A DNA stretch of 17,604 nt from Nitrospinota bacterium (lineage in GTDB: Bacteria; UBA8248). Within the stretch, counting starts at the first letter, position 1. Each line of letters starts with the position of its first letter. A program made the position numbers and the translations under genes. The stretch spans positions 3,822-21,425 of the forward strand of contig DNYS01000114.1 in assembly GCA_003506735.1 (NCBI GenBank). Direction: 5' to 3'. This document shows positions 8,186 through 15,232 of the stretch, in pieces. Under the pieces are notes generated by a model that did no database searches, was not told where the DNA came from, and saw only the letters and a program-made list of their open reading frames with translations.

Positions 8186-9412
8186 TCATCTCAGGGATGA
8201 GACATGGCGCACGCTGGAGATCATCGAGGTATCCATCATGAACCTCCGGGCCCGGTTGGGGTCGGCGGCAATTTGCTGAAGCTCATCGTGGTTTTTTCGC
8301 CTGACGGCCGAATCGCTCTCCTCGAGCCGCTTTTTATTCAGCATGGTCGCCTTCTGGATATATTGAACAGCCGCAGTCCGGCGCTGCTTATCGTAGAGGT
8401 CCAGTTCCGCATCGTCTGCATTGCCGGACCAGACCGCCTCGATCTTTTCCGCCAAGTTGATCGCGTCGTGAATGCCGCTGTTCATCCCCAATCCGCCAAT
8501 CGGATTGTTTACGTGGGCCGCATCGCCAGCGATAAAGGCCCGGCCTTCCCGGAAGCGGGCCGCCACCCGCTGATGGATTTTATACAGGTTGCGGTGGACC
8601 ACATCGTATTCGCCGCTTTTCGGGAAAAATTTTCGAAGCCGCATCTGAACGCTCTCATCGCTGATCACGTCAGCGTCATCTTCCCCCGGCCGGGCCGGAA
8701 ACACCGCCCGCCACAGGCCCGGCGGGCCGTCCGCCGCGACCTTGAACAGGTTGCACCATTCCTCGGGGTCGGAAAAATAGGTCCGGTAGACATAGCCGCG
8801 ATGGGCGGCAAAATCGAACGGCGTGGTCAAAACCAAAAAGCGCTCGGCAAAGGTGAACCCCTCGAACGGAATTTTCAGGCATTTTCGAATCGTGCTGCGC
8901 CCCCCGTCCGCGCCGATCAGGTAGGCGCCCGAAAACCGCTTCATCCCCTCGGGCGTCTCGACGGTGAGGATCACCTTTTCGCCGGACTGCTCGACTTCGG
9001 CGACGCGGTGGGAAAAGAGCACCTCGCAGCCGGGCAGGCCTTCCAGGATTTCCAGAATCGCCCCGGCGATCTTGAATTGCTCGCACTGAACGACATAGGG
9101 AAACCGCGTTTCGCCGGCCAATAGCGAATGGTCGAAGGTGGCCAGCAACTCGCCCGTCGGCCGGTCCCGGAACTGAAATTCCACCGCGACCAGGCCCATC
9201 TCCTCCACCTTTTCCGCAAGTCCGACCCCATCCAGCATTTCCAGCGTGGCCGGATGGGTCGTCGCTGCGCGAGGGTCCGTTTGAATCTCCGGGGCCGCCT
9301 CGAACACGGTGATCGGGACCGAGCGGCGGGCCAGGGCCAGGGCGGCCACCATCCCGACCGGGCCGGCCCCGGCGATTAGTATCCGATTATCGGTATCCGG
9401 TGGAACCGCCAT
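8186..9412 (-). CDS. FAD-dependent aromatic monooxygenase (class A, p-hydroxybenzoate hydroxylase fold)
   Basis: The 408-residue protein is a single-component flavin monooxygenase of the kind that hydroxylates phenolic or other activated rings using NAD(P)H and oxygen. It has GAGPVG (15-20) for the FAD ADP part, a central YLIGADGGRSTIRK segment (the DG motif) and the C-terminal FAD motif FIAGDAAHVNNPIGGLGMNSGIHDA. It ends soon after the FAD and substrate domains and lacks the thioredoxin-like third domain of phenol hydroxylases. The start has an excellent GGAGGAG just upstream. It is the second gene of a leftward operon, 15 bases behind the tandem EthD/Dabb-like gene. The exact substrate is unknown; relatives act on hydroxybenzoates, hydroxyphenylpropionate and heteroaromatic acids. 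Confidence 0.9.
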   Translation of the reverse strand: MAVPPDTDNRILIAGAGPVGMVAALALARRSVPITVFEAAPEIQTDPRAATTHPATLEMLDGVGLAEKVEEMGLVAVEFQFRDRPTGELLATFDHSLLAGETRFPYVVQCEQFKIAGAILEILEGLPGCEVLFSHRVAEVEQSGEKVILTVETPEGMKRFSGAYLIGADGGRSTIRKCLKIPFEGFTFAERFLVLTTPFDFAAHRGYVYRTYFSDPEEWCNLFKVAADGPPGLWRAVFPARPGEDDADVISDESVQMRLRKFFPKSGEYDVVHRNLYKIHQRVAARFREGRAFIAGDAAHVNNPIGGLGMNSGIHDAINLAEKIEAVWSGNADDAELDLYDKQRRTAAVQYIQKATMLNKKRLEESDSAVRRKNHDELQQIAADPNRARRFMMDTSMISSVRHVSSLR

Positions 9413-9427
9413 TGCTCCTCCGCGGAA

Positions 9428-10096
9428 TCAGGTTTTCGGATGGAATCCTGCTCCCATCCGCTCGAAAACCAATTCCTTTTCCTCAAACCAAGATTCCCCG
9501 GATAGGCGCGTCCGCCACTCGGACGTCAGAGCCTCTTCGCGCTCCGGGCTGGCCAGGGCGTTTTCATCGCGCAAGTAGTGCAGGCCGAGATGGGTCACCT
9601 CCCAGGGCTCGCAAACGGCCACCGAAAACTGGCGGCACATCAGCCAGCTTTCGTTCTTCAAAAGGGCCGGGACATGCTCGCCAGCGTACCAGTCCTCGAA
9701 CTCGGCACGGCAGTTTTCGGGGACCTGGGAAAAAAGCGCATACAAAACGGGCGCCTCGAGCGGGTCGCCGGACAGATCGGCCCGCCGCTGGACACCGGTT
9801 TGATTGGCGATGTAGCGCGAAAATCCAGAAACCGAGGACAGCATCCTCCGGGTCAGCGCGCTGGGCTCCTCTTTGACCCGGCGGTAGGCCTCGGTGAGCA
9901 ATACCTCCTGGGAGTCCATTTCGTAAACGGCCAGGTATTTCGAATCCTCTTTCCGGCGATAGCGCTGCGCGCCCCGGAACCCCGGGACCGCCATCCGCAG
10001 AGGGATATGCTCGGAATCGTACCAGGCGTTGAATTCATCCTCCCAACCCGGCCCGGGGGTCATTTCGGAAAATAAAATGGTCTCGCCCGCCACCAT
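9428..10096 (-). CDS. Tandem EthD/Dabb-like alpha-beta barrel protein
   Basis: The 222-residue protein appears to contain two copies of a ferredoxin-like dimeric alpha-beta barrel unit. The first has EFNAWYDSEHIP (W25, Y26, E29, H30). The second has EFEDWYAGEHVP (W136, Y137, E140, H141), 111 residues later. The WYxxEH[IV]P signature is typical of EthD-like and related small proteins found beside aromatic or ether-degrading oxygenases. Known members of the wider fold include monooxygenases, decarboxylases and helper proteins, so the exact role is open. I chose the ATG at 10096, which has GGAGG 3 bases upstream. An ATG at 10159 in frame would add 21 residues with no family match. It is translated together with the flavin monooxygenase, which suggests that both act on the same compound. 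Confidence 0.75.
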   Translation of the reverse strand: MVAGETILFSEMTPGPGWEDEFNAWYDSEHIPLRMAVPGFRGAQRYRRKEDSKYLAVYEMDSQEVLLTEAYRRVKEEPSALTRRMLSSVSGFSRYIANQTGVQRRADLSGDPLEAPVLYALFSQVPENCRAEFEDWYAGEHVPALLKNESWLMCRQFSVAVCEPWEVTHLGLHYLRDENALASPEREEALTSEWRTRLSGESWFEEKELVFERMGAGFHPKT

Positions 10097-10186
10097 CGGC
10101 CTCCAATTCCATTTCACGGCAAACCGCTTCGGAATCAAATTCGGTATTTCAAGGACCATGACAATACCAAGCCACGGGCGAATGAA

Positions 10187-10254
10187 GAAACTGCGCCATG
10201 GGGCGGCGCGGGGAATCCGCCCCCCGTCCGGGCCGCTCTCCTGCGCGCAGTTTC
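10187..10254. repeat. Long nested inverted repeat in the divergent region
   Basis: GAAACTGCGC (10187-10196) is the exact reverse complement of GCGCAGTTTC (10245-10254). Inside it GGGGCGG (10200-10206) pairs with CCGCCCC (10217-10223). Such nested symmetry next to two divergent starts could be an operator or a transcript structure on either strand. Confidence 0.5.
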
Positions 10255-10322
10255 CCGGTGGACAGCGACCTCCGAGAGTTCAGACCGCCCCTTTTTTCAC
10301 CGAAAGGATCATCCATACAAGA

Positions 10323-10352
10323 TTGTTGTCCGATTCCGGAGGATGATACAGT
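10323..10352 (+). promoter_or_regulatory. Candidate promoter for the second UbiD operon
   Basis: TTGTTG (10323-10328) and TACAGT (10347-10352) are spaced by 18 bases and roughly fit sigma-70 consensus boxes. The start codon at 10473 would be about 115 bases further on, leaving a leader with a hairpin. This is a weak call made by eye. Confidence 0.2.
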
Positions 10353-10391
10353 AAAAATTCAGCCAGGAAAACGAAACGAGGGTTTCACTGG

Positions 10392-10418
10392 GACGGGGCT
10401 TCACCGGCCCCTCCCGTC
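10392..10418 (+). promoter_or_regulatory. GC-rich leader hairpin ahead of the second UbiD gene
   Basis: GACGGG (10392-10397) pairs with CCCGTC (10413-10418), with further GGC/GCC pairing inside, and ATTTTGTT follows at once. This resembles a weak attenuator in the leader of the UbiD mRNA. No leader peptide or known riboswitch was recognised. Confidence 0.35.
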
Positions 10419-10472
10419 ATTTTGTTCTCATTCCGGTCAGGGGGATCGCACTGCCGGACGGAGGAGGAATTC

Positions 10473-12071
10473 ATGCCGGCCAATTTTCGATCTCTACTCG
10501 ATAAGCTGCGGGAAGCGGGCGAGCTCCTCGACATTCAAAAGCCCGTGGATATCCGCCATATCGCCACCCTGGTGGACAAGGCCGACAAGGCCCTGCTCTT
10601 TCACAACGTCGCCGGATACGAGATGCCGGTATTGTCGGGCCTTACCAACAGCCGGAACCGCATCGCCCTAGCCATGGGTTGCGAATTCGATGCGTGCGAA
10701 TCATTGGTGCGGCGCGGCCTGAGCGAACCGGTGGAGCCGGAATTCATCGAAGGGGGCGCCCATCGGGAGATATTCCGGGAAGGTGGCGACGTGGACCTGT
10801 TTCATCTTCCGGTTCCCCTATTTTCCATATTCGACGGCGGCCCCATGATCACCGCCGGCGTCACCCTCGCCCAGGACCCCGAGTTCGGGCTCAATGCGGG
10901 AACCTACAGGTTCCAGGTCAAAGAAAAAAACCTGACCGGAATCGATATCGTCACCCCCAACAACCTGCGGAGATACGCCGAGCGAGCGCTGGCCGAGAAC
11001 AGGCCGCTTCCCATTTCCATCAACATCGGAACCCATCCCATCGAACTGATCGCATCCCTCTACAAGGCGCCCATCGGGACAAACGAGATGGGAATCGCGG
11101 GAGGCATCCGGGGAGAGGCAGTCCGCCTCGCCCCCTGCAAGTCGGTGGACGTGCCCTGCATCGCCGATTCGGAGATCGTCCTCGAGGCGGAGATTCTTCC
11201 CACCGGCTGGACCAAGCCGGAGGGGCGGTTCGGCGAATTCACCCGCCTGATGGGGGGTCTTCACTGGAACCCCCATGTGCGAATCAAGGCAGTCTCGATG
11301 CGAAAAGACGCCATATACTACGGCCTGCATATGCCCTGGGAGAATATCTGGATCAGCGCTCCCATCTACGAGGCCGCCCTCCGCCGAATTCTCAAGGAAG
11401 CCGGCATCCAGGTGCGGGCGATCAACGTGACCCCGGGAGGCTGTTGCCACTGGCATGCCGTTATCGGGATCCGCAAGCAAGCGGGCGACGGAAAAAACGC
11501 CATCATGGCGGCCCTTTCCGTCGCCGACATGAAGCACGTCGTCATCGTGGACGAGAATATCGACGTATTCGACGGCATGGACGTGGAGTGGGCCATCGCG
11601 ACCTGTGTCCAGGCCGACCGCGATGTCATCGTGATTCCCGACGCCCGGAGCAAGCCCCTCGATCCGAGTCTCGAACCGCTCGTGGACCGGGTTCCGACAA
11701 CGGCCAAGTGCGGCATCGACGCCACCATTCCCGAAAATGTCCCCAGCGAGCGCTATCACCGGATTTCCTATGCGTATGCGGACCAAGTAAAGCTCGCGGA
11801 CTATCTGGGTGAGGATGAGCGCGGCAGCGCCCTGGAGGAGGCGGAAGCCGATATCGCAGCACTGGCCGAATTCATCCGGGAGACCATCGAAAAAGAACCG
11901 CTCTACTTCGCGGAATTGGCGGAGAAATTTTCGTCCGAATCCTTTCAGTCCGTCAGCCGCGCTCTCGGGGATCTCCATCTCCGGGGCGAGATATGGCAGG
12001 ACGCCGAAGGCCGGCACTGCCTGGCCGGCTCTCCATTCGCCGCCGCACCCCCCAAAGGCAAGGACGAGTGA
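10473..12071 (+). CDS. UbiD-family (de)carboxylase, second copy, with C-terminal helix-turn-helix-like tail
   Basis: The 532-residue protein is a second prenyl-FMN-type UbiD enzyme, clearly different from the copy at 3325. It keeps R146 (TYRFQV) and the paired glutamates E250 and E255 in EGRFGEF, where the usual proline is arginine. It also has KHVVIVDENIDVFDGMDV, ADRDVIVIP and the CGIDAT stretch. After about residue 445, where the first copy stops, it carries some 85 more residues. Part of these (PLYFAELAEKF, VSRALGDLHLRGEIWQD, EGRHCL) read like a winged helix-turn-helix. The ATG at 10473 is set by GGAGGAGG shortly upstream; an earlier ATG at 10422 would add 17 residues without family support. 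It is likely cytoplasmic and co-transcribed with the ACMSD-like gene 29 bases downstream. Confidence 0.9.
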   Translation: MPANFRSLLDKLREAGELLDIQKPVDIRHIATLVDKADKALLFHNVAGYEMPVLSGLTNSRNRIALAMGCEFDACESLVRRGLSEPVEPEFIEGGAHREIFREGGDVDLFHLPVPLFSIFDGGPMITAGVTLAQDPEFGLNAGTYRFQVKEKNLTGIDIVTPNNLRRYAERALAENRPLPISINIGTHPIELIASLYKAPIGTNEMGIAGGIRGEAVRLAPCKSVDVPCIADSEIVLEAEILPTGWTKPEGRFGEFTRLMGGLHWNPHVRIKAVSMRKDAIYYGLHMPWENIWISAPIYEAALRRILKEAGIQVRAINVTPGGCCHWHAVIGIRKQAGDGKNAIMAALSVADMKHVVIVDENIDVFDGMDVEWAIATCVQADRDVIVIPDARSKPLDPSLEPLVDRVPTTAKCGIDATIPENVPSERYHRISYAYADQVKLADYLGEDERGSALEEAEADIAALAEFIRETIEKEPLYFAELAEKFSSESFQSVSRALGDLHLRGEIWQDAEGRHCLAGSPFAAAPPKGKDE

Positions 12072-12100
12072 GAGGCGATCATTCATAAAAGGAACTTGTT

Positions 12101-13093
12101 TTGAATATTGACATGCATGCGCATCTCGCTCCCCGGGAATTCGTCGAGGAAATCAAAAGGGGCGTCAACCGCTGGAAGATGGAATTCAGGGGCGGCAAAG
12201 ATGACCCCGACGCCATCTATGTGGATGGCCGCTTTCTTCCATTTCCGCGCGCTTTCTACGATATCGACGCACGTCTTGTCGAGATGAGCAGCATGGGCGT
12301 CGATCACCAGGTGATCTCGGCGGTTCCCCTGCTCTTGTTCTATGATCGCGACCGGCGACTCGGCCATGCGATGGCGCAGATGACGAACGAGGCCATCGCC
12401 GAGGCGGTCCGGACGCACCCCGGCCAGTTCACCGCGATGGCGAGCCTCCCTATGCAGGACACGGCCCTCGCCCTCGAGGAGTTGAGCCGCGCCTGCGGCG
12501 ACCTCGGGATGGGAGCCATCGAAATTGGAGCCAGCGCCGGGGATCGGGAGCTGGACCATCCGGACCTGGAACCGTTTTGGGCCGAAGTGGAGCGTCGAGA
12601 TCTTCCCGTATTCATCCATCCGATTAAACCTCCGGCCCGGGAGCGGCTGGACGATTTCTACCTGTTTAACCTGATCGGATTCCTAACCGAGACTACGATG
12701 GCGACGGCGCGCCTGATATTCGGCGGCGTGTTGGATCGCCATCCGAATCTTCGGATTGTCCTCGCCCACGGCGGCGGGCAGATCATTTTCACCCAGGGAC
12801 GCTTCGACCACGGGCGGCAGTATATCCGGCAGGCGCAGGGAACCTCGGCCGAGCCGCTCTCGGCCTACCTCCCCCGCCTCTACTACGATTCGATCACCTA
12901 CGACCCGAAGGCCCTCCGCTACATCTCGGAGGTTGTGGGCACGGACCGTATTTTTCTGGGAACCGACCATCCGTTCGGCATCGCGGAGCGCGACCCGGTG
13001 AGTTTCATCGACCGAGTTCCGGGATTGGACGAGGAAGCGCGCGATGCCATCAAGGGGCAAAATGCCGCGCGCTTGTTCGGGATTTCCGCCTAG
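12101..13093 (+). CDS. Amidohydrolase-family enzyme, ACMSD/gamma-resorcylate decarboxylase type
   Basis: The 330-residue protein is an amidohydrolase-2 enzyme (TIM barrel, one metal), a group that includes ACMSD, gamma-resorcylate decarboxylase, 5-carboxyvanillate decarboxylase and oxalomesaconate hydratase. Likely metal and catalytic residues are H6 and H8 (DMHAHL), H173 (FIHPIKPP), H223 (LAHGGGQ) and D289 (LGTDHPFG). The LDRHPNLRIVLAHGGG stretch is highly typical. The start is a TTG at 12101 with AAAAGGAA about 6 bases upstream. An ATG at 12113 would leave only MHAHL at the N-terminus and has a poorer spacing. Together with UbiD in the same operon it gives two unrelated non-oxidative decarboxylase folds, or a decarboxylase followed by a hydratase or hydrolase. 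The reaction is not resolved. Confidence 0.9.
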   Translation: MNIDMHAHLAPREFVEEIKRGVNRWKMEFRGGKDDPDAIYVDGRFLPFPRAFYDIDARLVEMSSMGVDHQVISAVPLLLFYDRDRRLGHAMAQMTNEAIAEAVRTHPGQFTAMASLPMQDTALALEELSRACGDLGMGAIEIGASAGDRELDHPDLEPFWAEVERRDLPVFIHPIKPPARERLDDFYLFNLIGFLTETTMATARLIFGGVLDRHPNLRIVLAHGGGQIIFTQGRFDHGRQYIRQAQGTSAEPLSAYLPRLYYDSITYDPKALRYISEVVGTDRIFLGTDHPFGIAERDPVSFIDRVPGLDEEARDAIKGQNAARLFGISA

Positions 13094-13332
13094 CCGGTAT
13101 TCGCTCCCGGCGGCGAGCGTCCTATCCAAAAACCCAACCGAATTTCAAGTTCCTTGTCCTGGTCCATCGAATCTTCACTCCCAATTTCGACATGGATTGA
13201 ATGGCAAAAGTTCGCAGGCGCCGACCGAATTCACAGCACGAACCGGGCCCACGATGATGTTCTTAGGAAATTCATGGAATGAATGCGGTTTTCCAGATAC
13301 GGGTCCAATCTGGCAGTAAAGCACCTGTGCAA

Positions 13333-13352
13333 GGCGATTTAGTAATTCTACC
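13333..13352 (+). repeat. 20-bp dispersed repeat, copy 1
   Basis: GGCGATTTAGTAATTCTACC matches the last 20 bases of the window (17585-17604) at 19 of 20 positions in the same orientation. It lies 59 bases upstream of the transposase remnant, so it is probably part of that element's left flank. Confidence 0.7.
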
Positions 13353-13411
13353 TGAAATCAACCATTTCCTCTCCTTGTTCTTGGGCGTGAGCTCACCTAA
13401 CCTCACTCGCC

Positions 13412-13660
13412 ATGGAGAATCTATTCGTTGTTTTCGCCCACATCCTGGCCACGATTGCCAAACTGCTCATGCTTGGCGGTGCAAAGGCTCTCGTCTCCGA
13501 AAACCTCCTCTTAAAGCAGCAACTTCTCGTCATCAACCGATCCCGGCTACGGGCACCCAATCTCACACCCCAGGATCGACTCTTTATCGGATTTTTAGCT
13601 ACCCTTCTTGGCCCAAGGCGCACATCACGGTTGGCTGTGCTCCCATCTTCGCATAGTTAA
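13412..13660 (+). pseudogene. Truncated integrase-type transposase, N-terminal remnant
   Basis: The frame encodes 82 residues that match the beginning of a large family of DDE integrase-core transposases. Recognisable parts are the hydrophobic start (MENLFVVFAHILATIAKLL), GGAKALVSENLLLKQQLLV, RSRLRAPNLTPQDRLFIGFL and GPRRTSRLAV. Intact members are around 350 residues, with a catalytic domain absent here. The match ends near residue 75 and the frame stops shortly after, so it cannot be active. No catalytic-domain remainder was found downstream before the next gene. It marks a past insertion followed by deletion. Confidence 0.8.
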
Positions 13661-13842
13661 CAATTCACCACCCACAGGATCTAATTTTTGCGGAGCACAC
13701 AGGCTAGGGAAATTATACGTGGAATTCACTTAGTCGATGTCTGTTTCATACACTCAAGGCCGCTTAATTAGGAATCGCCATGCACAGGAGGCCTGGATGC
13801 GGAATCCCGTGCGACGGCGGGGCATCCTCCGTCTCTTCCCGA

Positions 13843-14781
13843 CTATTTCGATTTTTTTCTGGGAGCGGCCCGAAGGCCGAGTATCTTTGCCGGGTTCCGG
13901 CGGATCATTGCGTCGATCTCGGCGGGCTTGATACTGTGTTCGAGCAGGAGCTGGATGAACACGCGGAGCCCTTCCCAGGGCGGGGAGTTGTGAATTTGCC
14001 CCAGGTCGGTGGCCAGAATGGTTCGCCCCGGCCCGACCGCCCGAATCATCTTCACCTGCTCTATCACCGAATTGGGCGGGCCGTCCTTCTTTGTGGGATA
14101 GGCCCCCCAGTGGGTAAAGCAAAAAATTGCCAGGTGTTCGATGAAGGCGCCCATGCGAGCGAACTCGATTTGCTCTTCGATGGTGGCGTCCACGATGTAT
14201 TCGGGGTGTTGGACGATGATGTTTTTCACCCCCTCGTTTTTGGCCAATTTGATGAGGGCACGGACCTCGCCGGGGTCGAGATGGCCTGTGCTGAGGCAGA
14301 TGCCGGCTCCGGCGATGAGGCGGCAGATGGTGCGGACCTCGGGGAGAATTTTTCGCCGCTTATCATCGGCGAAGATGGTCAGGGGCTTTTCCTGGAGGCG
14401 GACCTTGCCCACCTGCTTTTGGCCTGGAAAATGCGGGGCACCGAGCTTTTCGAGATGGTTCTTCGCGCTCAGTGTGGGCATCCAGACTATCTTAGCCCCC
14501 ATGCGGATGGCGGTGTCCACGGCGAATGGATTGAACCCGCCCACGGGGTTGTTCAGAGTGATCCCGCCATAGACCTCGATCTCATCCCCCACGATTTGGC
14601 GGACTATCGGGATGCGCCCCGAAGTGTCGCCGTGGTGGAACTTGAACACCACCGCACGCATACCGGCTGCGGCGGCGGCACGGGCATACTCCACGTTATC
14701 GCATACCCGCGGGAAGAGGCTGGGCGAGGTGTGGCTGTGGGTATCTATCGCTCCCTGGAGAAGCTGCAGATCCTGGCGCAT
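13843..14781 (-). CDS. Metal-dependent TIM-barrel hydrolase, DUF6282-like
   Basis: The 312-residue protein looks like a metal-dependent hydrolase of the amidohydrolase/phosphotriesterase kind and resembles the DUF6282 group, whose reaction is not known to me. Visible metal-site candidates are H15 and H17 (DTHSHTSP), K47 with H49 and H50 (FKFHHGDTSG), the histidines in STGHLDPGEV and IIVQHPEY, and the aspartate in LATDLGQIHNSP. The middle segment VYGGITLNNPVGGFNP is also typical of the group. I chose the ATG at 14781 with GGGAGG 4 bases upstream; an upstream in-frame ATG at 14826 would add 15 unsupported residues. It is transcribed away from the molybdenum hydroxylase and stands alone. It may act on a ring-opened or lactone-type intermediate, which is speculation. 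Confidence 0.8.
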   Translation of the reverse strand: MRQDLQLLQGAIDTHSHTSPSLFPRVCDNVEYARAAAAAGMRAVVFKFHHGDTSGRIPIVRQIVGDEIEVYGGITLNNPVGGFNPFAVDTAIRMGAKIVWMPTLSAKNHLEKLGAPHFPGQKQVGKVRLQEKPLTIFADDKRRKILPEVRTICRLIAGAGICLSTGHLDPGEVRALIKLAKNEGVKNIIVQHPEYIVDATIEEQIEFARMGAFIEHLAIFCFTHWGAYPTKKDGPPNSVIEQVKMIRAVGPGRTILATDLGQIHNSPPWEGLRVFIQLLLEHSIKPAEIDAMIRRNPAKILGLRAAPRKKSK

Positions 14782-15064
14782 GGAACCTCCCGGAATAGAT
14801 GGAAAAAAAGTGGCGATTTTCCGCAACCAACCTACTTTAAGTATGCTCTATAGGGCAACGGCTGGCCTTCCTTACGGAACTGCCAAATTCAAGCTTCATA
14901 AAGAACAATTTCGCGAATCCGAGCGTTTTCGCTCTGCCGGGCATCCTTTTGTGATCCAAGTATGTTTAAATAGGCGATTTTTTTCTACCCCGCCGCCCCA
15001 CGCCCGGTTTTAAGCCAAGCGTAAAAGAGTTATATTTTTCGGTAACCGTTACTTAGATAATTAG
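14782..15064. other. Divergent intergenic stretch left of the inverted-repeat element
   Basis: No gene is seen between the leftward DUF6282-like gene and the inverted-repeat element at 15065-15216. This part presumably carries the leftward promoter, but no convincing boxes were identified. Base composition shifts to AT-rich near 15020. Confidence 0.5.
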
Positions 15065-15216
15065 AGAGACCGCTGAAAAACTATTCTAGGAGGCATTCGG
15101 CAAGAGATATTCCCCCCAAAATCATATCATAATAGAAGCTTTTCTATATAATTTGCTACTATTGGATATTTTATCGGTCCGGAGAAGCTCACTTTGGGAC
15201 TTTTTCAGCAGTCTCT
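15065..15216. mobile_element. 152-bp MITE-like element with 18-bp inverted ends
   Basis: The left end AGAGACCGCTGAAAAACT (15065-15082) and the right end ACTTTTTCAGCAGTCTCT (15199-15216) are inverted copies matching at 16 of 18 positions. The 116-bp interior is AT-rich, unlike the surrounding genes, and encodes nothing. Ends with a CTGAAAAA/TTTTTCAG core flanked by GAGAC/GTCTC resemble terminal repeats of some insertion sequences, so this is probably a small non-autonomous element or an internally deleted insertion sequence. No clear target-site duplication is visible. A TATAAT at 15147-15152 could provide an outward -10, but no good -35 accompanies it. The right end lies 16 bases before the next start codon. 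Confidence 0.6.
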
Positions 15217-15232
15217 TGGAAATGAAAAAACC

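Larger units (their letters stand above)
10097..10472. other. Divergent regulatory region between two operons
   Basis: This stretch separates the leftward monooxygenase operon from the rightward UbiD operon and must hold promoters for both. It contains no credible gene. Inverted repeats and a candidate promoter inside it are listed separately. A weak dyad, ATCATCC (10308-10314) with GGATGAT (10341-10347), also overlaps the candidate promoter. Confidence 0.55.
13094..13842. other. Intergenic stretch with mobile-element debris
   Basis: No intact gene is seen. The stretch holds a 20-bp repeat shared with the right edge of the window, a 10-bp palindrome GTGAGCTCAC at 13387-13396 and a truncated transposase start (13412-13660). 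A small CGCTC/GAGCG dyad at 13102-13119 follows the amidohydrolase gene but has no T-run. The segments at 13120-13330 and 13661-13842 show nothing recognisable. Confidence 0.6.

Noticed and set aside
8025..8201. Bidirectional terminator between the convergent permease and monooxygenase genes
   Set aside because: The only clear dyad, CTCATC/GATGAG at 8185-8201, overlaps the end of the monooxygenase coding region and has no T-run on either strand.
10818..12086. Long minus-strand reading frame opposite the second UbiD gene
   Set aside because: It has no family motif and lies fully antisense to a gene with clear UbiD signatures.
13780..14853. Plus-strand 357-codon frame opposite the DUF6282-like gene
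   Set aside because: It is antisense to a gene with metal-binding motifs and a good ribosome site, and shows no family features itself.
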